From: Acidobacteriaceae bacterium
GTDB lineage: Bacteria > Acidobacteriota > Terriglobia > Terriglobales > Acidobacteriaceae
NCBI GenBank assembly: GCA_003139095.1
Contig: PLHW01000056.1
Span: 60,082-124,081, forward strand
Length of the DNA: 64,000 bases
Direction of reading: 5' to 3'
Below, piece by piece: positions 53,596 to 61,235 of this stretch; the stretch's first letter is position 1; each line of letters starts with the position of its first letter. The notes beneath the pieces were generated by a model. The model saw nothing but the letters and a program-made list of their open reading frames with translations, was not told where the DNA came from and did no database searches. The position numbers and the translations under genes were made by a program.

Positions 53596-54369
53596 ATGCG
53601 CGCCACCCTCACGGTCCTCGGCAGCGGCACCTCGATGGGCGTTCCCACCATCGCCTGCGACTGCGCCGTCTGTCATTCCTCCGATCCCCGCGATCGCCGC
53701 ACCCGTCCCTCCATCTTGCTCGCCTACAACAACCGCCACGTTCTCATCGACACCACGCCCGACTTTCGCGAACAGGCCCTGCGCGAAAACATCACTCAAC
53801 TCGACGCCGTCCTCTACACGCACACCCACGCCGACCACATTCTCGGCATCGACGACCTGCGCCCGCTCACCTATCGCCACAGGCCCGGTAAGCTGCCGCT
53901 CTATGCCACGCCTGGCAACTGCGAATTTTTGCGCAACATGTTCCGCTACATCTTCGAGGCCAACTACAAATTTGGAGGCCTCCCGCTCGTCGAACTCAAG
54001 CCCATCGAGGGCCGCGTCGAACTCTTCGGCGCCGCCTTCGAGCCCGTCACCGTCATTCACGGCGAAACGCCCATCCTCGGGTTCCGCTTCGGATCGGCCG
54101 CCTATCTCACCGATCACAGTTCCGTGCCGCCCGAGTCGCTCGACAAGCTCCGCAATCTCGACATACTTTTTCTCGATGCCTTGCGCTACCATCCGCATCC
54201 CACGCATTCCACCGTCGATCAGTCCCTGCAAATCGTAGCCGACGTCAAACCAAAGCGCACCTTCTTCACGCATATCTGTCACGACCTCGCGCACGAAGAG
54301 ACAAACGCAAAACTGCCGCCTAACGTAAAGCTAGCCTACGACGGCATGAAGCTGGAGTTTGAAATTTGA
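53596..54369 (+). CDS. Metallo-beta-lactamase fold hydrolase (PhnP/RNase Z-like)
   Basis: A 257-residue enzyme. The start VLGSGTSMGVPTIACDCAVC carries the Cys pair of the PhnP-like subgroup. HTHADHILGIDDLRPLTYRH is the HxHxDH zinc motif. The fold continues with VIHGETPILGFRFG, YLTDHSSVP (Asp bridging the metals) and FFTHICHDLAHEETN (last His). Phosphodiester or phosphonate-cyclic substrates are typical of this group; the actual one is unknown. I use the ATG at 53596, since the longer frame overlaps the DUF1844 gene. ribF follows across a repeat element. Confidence 0.87.
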   Translation: MRATLTVLGSGTSMGVPTIACDCAVCHSSDPRDRRTRPSILLAYNNRHVLIDTTPDFREQALRENITQLDAVLYTHTHADHILGIDDLRPLTYRHRPGKLPLYATPGNCEFLRNMFRYIFEANYKFGGLPLVELKPIEGRVELFGAAFEPVTVIHGETPILGFRFGSAAYLTDHSSVPPESLDKLRNLDILFLDALRYHPHPTHSTVDQSLQIVADVKPKRTFFTHICHDLAHEETNAKLPPNVKLAYDGMKLEFEI

Positions 54370-54378
54370 AGCAAGAAA

Positions 54379-54500
54379 TCAACCGCGGAGGTCGCAGAGC
54401 ACGCAGAGAAAGCAAGACCATGCTCGTTTGGTCGAACGGGGGCAAGACGGATTCCACAATCGAATGTCTCTGCGACCTCAGCGATCTCAGCCTTTAAATC
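54379..54500. repeat. CGCAGAG-type inverted-arm element between MBL gene and ribF
   Basis: Left arm AACCGCGGAGGTCGCAGAGC plus ACGCAGAGAAAG, core of about 45 nt, right arm GTCTCTGCGACCTCAGCGAT plus CTCAGCCTTTAAA. The same layout occurs inside the MFS gene at 57182. Confidence 0.85.
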
Positions 54501-54505
54501 CACGA

Positions 54506-55603
54506 ATGCAAGTCTTCCACAAACTCGCCGACATCCCCGCCGACTTCGGCCCCTCCATCGTCGCCGTCGGCAACTTTGACGGCGTGCATCGCGCGCACCG
54601 CGCCGTCCTCAGCCAGATCGTCGAGCGCGCTCAGGCGACCCACGCCGTCTCGGTCTGCGTCACCTTCGAGCCACATCCCACGCGCATCCTCCGTCCCGAC
54701 GCCAACTTCAAGCTCCTCACACCCACGCCGGAAAAACTCCGCCTGCTCGCGCAAACTTCCGTCGACGCCGTCCTTCTGATCCCGTTTTCCCGTGATCTCT
54801 CGCTCATGACCCCGCACCAGTTCGCTCACGACATTCTCAAAAAGCATCTGCATGCGCGCGAAGTGCACGAAGGCTATAACTTCCGCTTCGGCCGCGGCGC
54901 CTCCGGAACCGTCGAAGTCCTCCGCGAACTCGGCCGCGAGATGGGCTTCCCAGTCCACGACTATCCCGAAATGCGCCTCCGCGGCGAGCGCGTCTCCAGC
55001 AGCCACATCCGCAAGCTCCTCTCCGAAGGCAACGTAAGTCGTGCCCGTCATCTCTTAGGCCGCCCCTTCAGCATCCTCTCCTTCGCCGGTCGCGGACGCG
55101 GCTACGGCGCGAAATACACCGTCCCCACCATCAACCTTGCCCACTATGAAGAGTTAGTCCCCAAAGACGGCGTCTACATAACTCGCACCCGCATCGCCAG
55201 CGGTCAAGCCATCAGCGGCCAGATCGGCAGCAGTCAAGTCAGCGGAAGTCAAAGTAGTAACAACCCAAACTCCGATCCGAGCAACCGAGAGTTAGCGCAG
55301 AGCAAGGCAGGCAGCGAATCCACAAACGAGGTTCAGAATGACTTCTGTTTCGATTCCGTCACTAACGTCGGCAACCGCCCCACCTTCGGCCCCGACTCCT
55401 TCGCCATCGAAACCCACCTATTGAATTTCCGCCCCATAGAGCTCTCCGCCGATACCGAAGTAGAGTTACACTTCCTCGATCGCCTCCGCGACGAAGTAAA
55501 GTTCCCCTCCATAGAAGCCCTGAAAGCCCAAATCTCCCGCGACGTGCAAAAAGCCCAAAAGTATCTGCGTCGGCTGGGAAGACACTGGCCAAACAACCGG
55601 TAA
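54506..55603 (+). CDS. ribF: Bifunctional riboflavin kinase/FAD synthetase
   Basis: RibF makes FMN then FAD. The 365-residue protein starts MQVFHKLADIPADFGPSIVA and has the adenylyltransferase motif GNFDGVHRAHRAVL, EGYNFRFGRGASGTVEVL, and GERVSSSHIRKLLSEGNV. The kinase domain follows: GRPFSILSFAGRGRGYGAKY, TVPTINLAHYEELVPKDGVY and SVTNVGNRPTFGPDSFAIET. Residues about 230-280 are a Ser/Gln/Asn-rich insertion in the loop between kinase strands, encoded partly by short tandem repeats. Usual length is about 310. The upstream extended frame is not used because the repeat element ends just before the ATG at 54506. Confidence 0.93.
   Translation: MQVFHKLADIPADFGPSIVAVGNFDGVHRAHRAVLSQIVERAQATHAVSVCVTFEPHPTRILRPDANFKLLTPTPEKLRLLAQTSVDAVLLIPFSRDLSLMTPHQFAHDILKKHLHAREVHEGYNFRFGRGASGTVEVLRELGREMGFPVHDYPEMRLRGERVSSSHIRKLLSEGNVSRARHLLGRPFSILSFAGRGRGYGAKYTVPTINLAHYEELVPKDGVYITRTRIASGQAISGQIGSSQVSGSQSSNNPNSDPSNRELAQSKAGSESTNEVQNDFCFDSVTNVGNRPTFGPDSFAIETHLLNFRPIELSADTEVELHFLDRLRDEVKFPSIEALKAQISRDVQKAQKYLRRLGRHWPNNR
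55195..55260. repeat. Short tandem units inside ribF
   Basis: Degenerate copies of AGCGGTCA/AGCAGTCA (GCCAGCGGTCAAGCCATCAG, CGGCCAGATCGGCAGCAGTC) encode the ASGQAISGQIGSSQVSGSQS part of the RibF insertion. The arms are in one orientation only. Confidence 0.7.
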
Positions 55604-55681
55604 CCAATTGATTGTATTAATGATAATTCTTTCACCTTGACCATGTGTGGCGATTTGCCGTACATTAGCTATAGGCCGACT

Positions 55682-55963
55682 ATGGCAACCGCGTCTCCAG
55701 CCCGCGACCAACGACTCGATGCGCGAGTGACTCGCGAAGAAAAGAAGGCCATCGAAGAAGCCGCCAATCTGCGTGGCGTCTCGGCTTCGGACTTCTTGAG
55801 GATGGCCGCAAAGGAAGCTGCTCTTAGCACAATCCGTGAACACGACACCCTGACTCTTACCCAGAACTCCAGACGGGTTTTTGTGGAAGCGCTCCTGAAC
55901 CCGCCGGCGCCCAACCGGAAGGCGATCGCAGCCGCCAGGCGTTTTCGGCGGGAGATCGCCTAG
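55682..55963 (+). CDS. tacA: DUF1778 (TacA-type) antitoxin
   Basis: A 93-residue protein with the ribbon-helix-helix pattern of DUF1778: RLDARVTREEKKAIEEAANL, then GVSASDFLRMAAKEAALSTI. The C-terminal half (LTQNSRRVFVEALLNPPAPN) is the toxin-binding arm. The partner GNAT gene starts immediately after its stop. I use the ATG at 55682. A TTGACC box (55637) and TACATT (55661) are the best promoter candidates, giving a leader of about 9 nt. Confidence 0.85.
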   Translation: MATASPARDQRLDARVTREEKKAIEEAANLRGVSASDFLRMAAKEAALSTIREHDTLTLTQNSRRVFVEALLNPPAPNRKAIAAARRFRREIA

Positions 55964-56506
55964 TTGGTCGATCAAGAAAACCGAAAGCTCCGATTTGAGC
56001 CGCTCGATAAGAAAGTACATGACCGAGCGGCTTTTTCCTGCGAGCACGAAGCCCTCAATGTCTATTTAAAGCAAACAGCAAGTCAGGAAGTACAAAAGCG
56101 AGTGGCCGCTGTCTACGTTCTCACTCCTGACGGGAAAACGATCGCCGGCTACTACACGCTTTCCCAATACACAATCGAAGCCGGCGAATTGCCGGACGAG
56201 GCTGTTCAACGCTTGCGCCTTCCAAGGTACGACAAGTTGCCGGCAACGCTCTTGGGAAGACTGGCGCGGAGCAAAGAGTTTAAAGGCACTGGCCTCGGAG
56301 AAATCCTGCTCATGGGCGCGCTCGAAAAGGCTCTACATCACAGCAGGAACATCGCGTCTCTAGCCGTTGTCGTAGATGCCAAGGATGAGAAGGCGCGAAG
56401 CTTCTACCTGAGCTACGGATTCGTAGACCTTCCAGATCACCCCCACCGACTCTTCATGCTGATGCAGACGATTGAGCAACTGTTCCGGGAGCCGCCGGGG
56501 CAATGA
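55964..56506 (+). CDS. tacT: GNAT acetyltransferase toxin (TacT type)
   Basis: A 180-residue acetyl-CoA-dependent enzyme paired with the DUF1778 antitoxin. Family motifs: LDKKVHDRAAFSCEHEALNV, FLVYL-like core VYLKQTASQEVQKRVAAVYV, and TLLGRLARSKEFKGTGLGEI (acetyl-CoA P-loop region), with KARSFYLSYGFVDLPDHPHR at the end. TacT-type toxins acetylate charged tRNA. The start is TTG directly after the antitoxin TAG, with GGGAG 9 nt upstream; adjacency implies translational coupling. Confidence 0.88.
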   Translation: MVDQENRKLRFEPLDKKVHDRAAFSCEHEALNVYLKQTASQEVQKRVAAVYVLTPDGKTIAGYYTLSQYTIEAGELPDEAVQRLRLPRYDKLPATLLGRLARSKEFKGTGLGEILLMGALEKALHHSRNIASLAVVVDAKDEKARSFYLSYGFVDLPDHPHRLFMLMQTIEQLFREPPGQ

Positions 56507-56529
56507 GATCGGGAGTGTCCCCTCCCCGC

Positions 56530-56538
56530 TGCTACAAT
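56530..56538 (+). promoter_or_regulatory. Extended -10 box TGCTACAAT for the MFS gene
   Basis: TG-C-TACAAT, 7 nt before the ATG at 56546, so the transcript is probably leaderless. No Shine-Dalgarno is present. Confidence 0.6.
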
Positions 56539-56545
56539 CCCCGCA

Positions 56546-57919
56546 ATGTCCCCAGGCCCCATCCAACTCCTCCGCCAGGCCACCCCCGCCCAGCGCCGCA
56601 CCCTCCTCGCCGCCTCCCTCGGCTGGATGCTCGACTCCTTCGACGCCATGCTTTACGCGCTCGTCCTCACCCATGTCATGCGCGACTTCGCCATGACCAA
56701 GCGCACCGCCGGCGTCCTCTCCACGCTCATGCTGCTCGCCTCCGGCATCGGCGGCATTCTTTTCGGCTTCCTCGCCGACCGCATCGGACGCAAGCGCGCC
56801 CTCATGCTCAGCATCCTCACTTACTCCATCTGCTCGTTCGCCTCCGGCCTCTCCACCACCGTGCTCATGCTCGCCATCGTCCGCTTCATCCTCGGCCTCG
56901 GCATGGGCGGCGAGTGGAACACCGGCGCCACCCTCGTCGCCGAAACCTGGCCTGACGACCTCCGCGCCAAAGCCCTCGCCATCGTGCAAAGCTCCTGGGC
57001 CATCGGATTCGCGCTCGCCGCCCTCGTCGCCGGCATCGTCCTGCGTTACGCCAACTGGCGCGCCGTCTTCTTCGTCGGCATCCTCCCCGCCGCCGTCACC
57101 CTCTGGATTCGCAGAGATGTTCCCGAATCTGAAATATGGATCGCCCACAGCCCGTCCAAAGCAAGCGCAGATCAACAGCCTCAACCGCCGAGCACGCCGA
57201 GTTCGCAAAGAGTTTCAGAAAATACAACCTCCCCTGAAGAAATCCCCAATTCAACTCTGCGACCTCAGCGCCTCCTACGTTTAAAGTCTCTTGACTCTGC
57301 CGCCGACGCCCACTTCTTCCGCATCTTTCGCCCACCCTATCTCAAGAGCACCCTCGCCCTGCTGCTCCTGAATTTTTTCGGCTTATTCGGCTGGTGGGGA
57401 TTGTTCCAGTGGGTCCCAGCCTATCTCTCGCTTCCCCTCGACCACGGCGGTCGCGGCTTCAGCGTCATGGGCACCACTTCCCTGCTCGTCTTTCTCAACC
57501 TCTTCGGAATGTTCCCCGGCTACCTCAGCTTCGGCTGGGCCGCCGATCGCTTCGGCCGCCGCCGCTCCTTCATCCTCTATCTTTTCGGCGCCGCCCTGCT
57601 CATACCGCTCTACGCTGCGGCCCGTTCCCCCGCCGCTCTCCTCATCCTCGGAGCCGTCGTCGCCTTCTTCGCCACCGGATGGTTCTCCGGTTGCGGCACC
57701 ATCGGCAGCGAAATCTATCCCACACCTCTGCGCGCCCGCGCTCTCGGTGTCACCTACACCGGAGCCCGAGCCCTCAGTTCCGCTGCCCCCTTCATCATCG
57801 GCTGGGTCGGAGACCGCAAAGGTCTAGACTGGGCCTTCTACCTGTGCGCCGCCGCCTTCTTATTAGGCGGTCTAATAGCCACTCAGTTACCGGAAACAAA
57901 AGGCCAGCACTTGAAGTGA
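56546..57919 (+). CDS. MFS transporter of the sugar/metabolite-proton type
   Basis: A 457-residue inner-membrane carrier with 12 predicted helices. The first half carries LGWMLDSFDAMLYALVLTHV, then GFLADRIGRKRALMLSILTY (the conserved loop 2-3 motif) and RFILGLGMGGEWNTGATLVA. The second half has GWAADRFGRRRSFILYLFGA and ends LPETKGQHLK, typical of the sialic/aromatic-acid transporter group. The central loop between helices 6 and 7 is enlarged by about 35 residues encoded by a CGCAGAG-type repeat element (57182-57286). The substrate cannot be assigned. Confidence 0.9.
   Translation: MSPGPIQLLRQATPAQRRTLLAASLGWMLDSFDAMLYALVLTHVMRDFAMTKRTAGVLSTLMLLASGIGGILFGFLADRIGRKRALMLSILTYSICSFASGLSTTVLMLAIVRFILGLGMGGEWNTGATLVAETWPDDLRAKALAIVQSSWAIGFALAALVAGIVLRYANWRAVFFVGILPAAVTLWIRRDVPESEIWIAHSPSKASADQQPQPPSTPSSQRVSENTTSPEEIPNSTLRPQRLLRLKSLDSAADAHFFRIFRPPYLKSTLALLLLNFFGLFGWWGLFQWVPAYLSLPLDHGGRGFSVMGTTSLLVFLNLFGMFPGYLSFGWAADRFGRRRSFILYLFGAALLIPLYAAARSPAALLILGAVVAFFATGWFSGCGTIGSEIYPTPLRARALGVTYTGARALSSAAPFIIGWVGDRKGLDWAFYLCAAAFLLGGLIATQLPETKGQHLK
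57182..57286. repeat. CGCAGAG-type inverted-arm element inside the MFS gene
   Basis: Left arm CAACCGCCGAGCACGCCGAG plus TTCGCAAAGAG, core of about 35 nt, right arm AACTCTGCGACCTCAGCGCC plus TCCTACGTTTAAAG. The layout parallels 54379-54500. The frame remains open and adds a Ser/Pro/Asn-rich cytoplasmic loop (residues about 212-247). Confidence 0.8.
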
Positions 57920-57937
57920 GGGGTCTTTTTCTGAATC

Positions 57938-58018
57938 TCGAGTCGTCGTCAGTCGTTTGTCGTGAGTCGCGGGCACGCTACGGTTTGCTAACGACTAACG
58001 ACCAGCGACCAACGACGA
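57938..58018. repeat. AGTCGTTAGTCG-type inverted-arm element between MFS and EamA genes
   Basis: Left arm CGAGTCGTCGTCAGTCGTTT plus GTCGTGAGTCG, core GCGGGCACGCTACGG, right arm GGTTTGCTAACGACTAACGA plus CCAGCGACCAACGACG. The two flanking genes converge here. Confidence 0.82.
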
Positions 58019-58046
58019 TCCAGCATTACGAACCGACCATCGACCC

Positions 58047-59024
58047 TCACTCAATCGGCTCCACCACCAACTCATCCCCCGGCGCCCGCTCCGGCATCTG
58101 AATCAGCGCAATCGCTACCAGCACCAGCACAATCCCCGCCGTCTGCATGCCCCGCACCAACTCGCCCAGAAAAATTGCCGCCAGCACAATGCTGAACACC
58201 GGCTCCAGACAACTCACCACAATCGCCCGCGTCGGCTCCAGATATTCCAACCCGGCAAAATAAAACGCAAACGGCAGCAGCATGGAAACCATCGCGAACA
58301 CCGCCATAAATCCCCACTGTTCCCGCCCATAATGCTCGGCCACAATTTTCCACGGAGGATTCACTACTATCCAGAATCCCGCCGCTCCTCCAAGCACCCA
58401 CAGCAGCAGTTTCCACCGGTCGTACCGCGCCAGCAGGCTGTGCGCGCCCACGTTATAAAGAGCGAATGAAAACGCCGCCAGCGACGCCGCCATCACCCCG
58501 ACCGCATCCATCCGGAACCCGCCCGCTCCCACTAGTCCCACCGCCAGCGCGCACCCCACCACCGCCAGTCCGACCGCCGCAATTCTCCGCCACGATGGCC
58601 GCTGCCCTCCGCGCGCCACGGTGTACAGCAGCACCCACACCGGCGCCGTATATTCCAGGATGATTGCCGTCGCCACATTCGTCCGCTGAATCGCCAGATA
58701 ATAGAGGTAGTTCGATGCCGCCACGCCAAGAATGCCCAGCAGAAAAAGCCGCACCATGTCTCGTCCCGGCACCCGCAACTCCGCCCATCCTCGCCGCGCC
58801 ACCAGAATGGGCAGCAGCACAGCCAGCGATACCGTCACCCGGCTCTGCGACAAAATCAGAGGATTGATCGCCGCCAGCGAACCTCCCGGAAGCAAGTGCC
58901 CGGTAAACGCCGCCCGTCCCAGAGTAGCCGACGTCCCAAACAATAAAGTCGACACTGCAATATAGACGTACCCTTTGAGACTGGGAAGCTTAGTAACTGA
59001 ATGATTGTGTAATTCATCCTTCAT
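58047..59024 (-). CDS. EamA-family (DMT superfamily) transporter
   Basis: A 325-residue inner-membrane exporter with ten predicted helices in two EamA repeats: the first includes STLLFGTSATLGRAAFTGHL and YLAIQRTNVATAIILEYTAP, the second ASLAAFSFALYNVGAHSLLA and FAGLEYLEPTRAIVVSCLEP with IFLGELVRGMQTAGI. Such proteins export amino acids or other metabolites. The first residues (MKDELHNHSVTKL) are encoded by a GTAATTG-type repeat arm, so the functional start may vary. The gene has no clear Shine-Dalgarno. Confidence 0.87.
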   Translation of the reverse strand: MKDELHNHSVTKLPSLKGYVYIAVSTLLFGTSATLGRAAFTGHLLPGGSLAAINPLILSQSRVTVSLAVLLPILVARRGWAELRVPGRDMVRLFLLGILGVAASNYLYYLAIQRTNVATAIILEYTAPVWVLLYTVARGGQRPSWRRIAAVGLAVVGCALAVGLVGAGGFRMDAVGVMAASLAAFSFALYNVGAHSLLARYDRWKLLLWVLGGAAGFWIVVNPPWKIVAEHYGREQWGFMAVFAMVSMLLPFAFYFAGLEYLEPTRAIVVSCLEPVFSIVLAAIFLGELVRGMQTAGIVLVLVAIALIQMPERAPGDELVVEPIE

Positions 59025-59114
59025 ATCGAAGCCATTACAAGCGAGACGACAATTACAAAATTACCAAATTGCCAAATTACTCAATCCACAATTACAAATC
59101 ACCTATTACAAATC
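58990..59114. repeat. GTAATTG-type inverted-arm element overlapping the EamA start
   Basis: The left arm TTAGTAACTGAATGATTGTG plus TAATTC lies in the first codons of the EamA gene. After a short core (CATCCTTCATATCGAAGCC) the right arm has ATTACAAGCGAGACGACAAT and many AAATTACCAAATTGCC units to 59114. Confidence 0.8.
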
Positions 59115-59117
59115 TCC

Positions 59118-59519
59118 TCACTCCCCGTGCTCAATGCTAAACGTAATCTTCGCCGTCTTCTCCAGCATCGCTGAAACCGAGCAGTATTTCTCCTTTGAAA
59201 GCCGCACCGCATCTTCCATCGCTTTCTTACTCACCTCGCCGCGCACCTTATAAGTCAGGTGAATCGCCGTGTACACCGCCGGATACCCCTCCGCTCTTTC
59301 CCCCTTCGCCTGCACTTCCAACGCCGCAAACGGCTCTCGCTTTTTCCGCAGAATCCCCACCACATCCGACGCCGTGCATCCGCACAGCGCAATCAGCACC
59401 AGCTCCATCGGAGAATTTGCCGTTTTCTCCTTCGCCGTATCCATCACAATCGAGTGCCGCGAAGTCGCCGCCCCTACGTACCTCTCCTCATCCGTCCACT
59501 TCACCGCCGCTTCAATCAT
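59118..59519 (-). CDS. OsmC-family protein
   Basis: A 133-residue protein of the OsmC/Ohr-like group, thiol-dependent peroxidases. The two conserved Cys are in LVLIALCGCTASDVVGILRK and LSKEKYCSVSAMLEKTAKIT, and NSPMELVLIAL is the family helix. The two Cys sit in the OsmC layout, not the Ohr pattern. Presumed role is reduction of organic hydroperoxides. It lies between the repeat element and the CDF gene on the same strand. Confidence 0.88.
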   Translation of the reverse strand: MIEAAVKWTDEERYVGAATSRHSIVMDTAKEKTANSPMELVLIALCGCTASDVVGILRKKREPFAALEVQAKGERAEGYPAVYTAIHLTYKVRGEVSKKAMEDAVRLSKEKYCSVSAMLEKTAKITFSIEHGE

Positions 59520-59648
59520 CTGTCCCTCTCATCGAGATGTTTGATTTTGGGTGGCGCAGCGCTCAGCGCTCCGATCGGCCAGCCCTCACGAAACGCCCCG
59601 AGCAGCTGAGGGTAACGCCCCATCCCCCGCGGCGTTTCCTGCTCGACC

Positions 59649-61121
59649 CTACCTCCGGTTATCCGTCACCGGCTCCGGATGGATCAGCACCCGGAAAAGT
59701 TCCGGCGCGTCCTGCTTAAACCGAATCTCCAGCGCCGTCTGCACATCATGCACCCGCGCCAGCGGCATATCGTCCGGCAGCGTGCAGTGGCACGAGACAT
59801 ACAGCCGTTCCCGAATTCTCTTGAATTGAAATTCGTGTACGTCCATCACCTCCGGAAAATCCTTCACCACATCCCGCAGCCGCTTCTCCAGCCCCGGCTC
59901 CAGCACAATCTGTTCTCCGCTCTCAATCGTTGCCGGTTCGCTCTCAATGTGCGTCAAAATCGTCGCTATCTCTGGTATCTCCTCGCGCATCTCCGCCTCC
60001 AGATGCGTCACCTCGTCGTGCGCGTCCTTCATGCTCATCTGCTCATCCAGTTCCAGATGCTGCTCCACGTGCAACTCTCCGCCCAGGTCCTGCACGCTGA
60101 TGTCGTGCACATTAAAATTGTGGCGTGTCGCCACCGCCCGGATCCGGTCAAAGATGTTTTCGCTATGCCGTGCCCGTGGCACCGAATGCACCATCACGTC
60201 CGCGTCCGGCAGAACCTCCCGCACCCGCGCCGTCACCATATCGGAAACCTGCTCCGATCGCTGAAACGTGAAATTCCGCGCCAGCCCCAGCGACACATCC
60301 GCAAAATACCGGTTCCCCGATTTCCGAATCCGCACCCGCTCCACTTCCAGCACGCCATCCACCGTTGCAATCCGGCCCAGAATCTGGTTCCTCATCCCCG
60401 CCGGCGCCGCGTCCAGCAGCGCGTCCATTGTCCGCCGCGCCAGCCGCCAGCTCACCGTCACCACCACGCACGCCACAAACAACGCGGCAATCGGATCGGC
60501 CTGTCGCAGCCACTCCACGCGGTAAGCCCGCCCCGCCCACACCAGCGCCAGTCCGAATATCACCACTCCGCTCGACCAGATGTCTGTCGAAAAATGCAGC
60601 GCGTCCGCCTCCAACGCCTGGCTGTCGTACTTCATCGCCATGGTCCCCAGCGCCCGCGACCGCCACACATCCACGCCCATCGACAGCAGCATCACAAGAA
60701 ACGCATACGATGTTGGCTCGATCTCGACACTCTGAAAAAAAAGCCGCCGCACCGCCTCATACACAATCCACACGCACGTCAGCAGCAGCAGCCCGGTTTC
60801 GATGAACGCCGAAAAGCTTTCCACCTTCCCGTGTCCATACTGATGGTCCGCATCCGCCGGTTTGTCCGCCACCCGCACCGAAAAAAATGTCACCAGCGCC
60901 GCCACCAAATCCAGCCCCGAGTGCGCCGCCTCCGACAAAATTCCCAGCGACTGCGTCGCCAACCCCACCACAATCTTCAGAATCGTAATCACCAGCGCCG
61001 CCAGCACCGAGTTGCCCGCCACCGCGCGCTTCTCCCGCCGCATCGCGTCCGAGCTGAACCCGCGGTCGCCCGGGCCCCGCCCCGCCTCCGCCTGCGCTGC
61101 GATTTTCGTTCCGTCCCGCAT
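59649..61121 (-). CDS. Cation diffusion facilitator with extended C-terminal region
   Basis: A 490-residue metal/proton antiporter. The CDF core has six helices, with metal site residues in EAAHSGLDLVAALVTFFSVR, the conserved DHQYGHGKVESFSAFIE loop and LEADALHFSTDIWSSGVVIF. The first cytoplasmic dimer domain (KSGNRYFADVSLGLARNFTF) is followed by a second stretch of about 130 residues. That stretch begins near residue 350, contains HDISVQDLGGELHVEQHLEL and ends LYVSCHCTLPDDMPLARVHD, and looks like two further copies. The usual family length is about 300. Zn, Fe or Mn are likely cargo. Confidence 0.88.
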   Translation of the reverse strand: MRDGTKIAAQAEAGRGPGDRGFSSDAMRREKRAVAGNSVLAALVITILKIVVGLATQSLGILSEAAHSGLDLVAALVTFFSVRVADKPADADHQYGHGKVESFSAFIETGLLLLTCVWIVYEAVRRLFFQSVEIEPTSYAFLVMLLSMGVDVWRSRALGTMAMKYDSQALEADALHFSTDIWSSGVVIFGLALVWAGRAYRVEWLRQADPIAALFVACVVVTVSWRLARRTMDALLDAAPAGMRNQILGRIATVDGVLEVERVRIRKSGNRYFADVSLGLARNFTFQRSEQVSDMVTARVREVLPDADVMVHSVPRARHSENIFDRIRAVATRHNFNVHDISVQDLGGELHVEQHLELDEQMSMKDAHDEVTHLEAEMREEIPEIATILTHIESEPATIESGEQIVLEPGLEKRLRDVVKDFPEVMDVHEFQFKRIRERLYVSCHCTLPDDMPLARVHDVQTALEIRFKQDAPELFRVLIHPEPVTDNRR

Positions 61122-61235
61122 ACCCGCTATTATCTCCCGCCCTCGCCCTTCACTTGCCCTCTAGCACTGACCATCCCCCGCCCGCCGTGCTAGGATTACA
61201 TGTTCGTTGCACATCTTCTTGGAGGATTCTATTCC

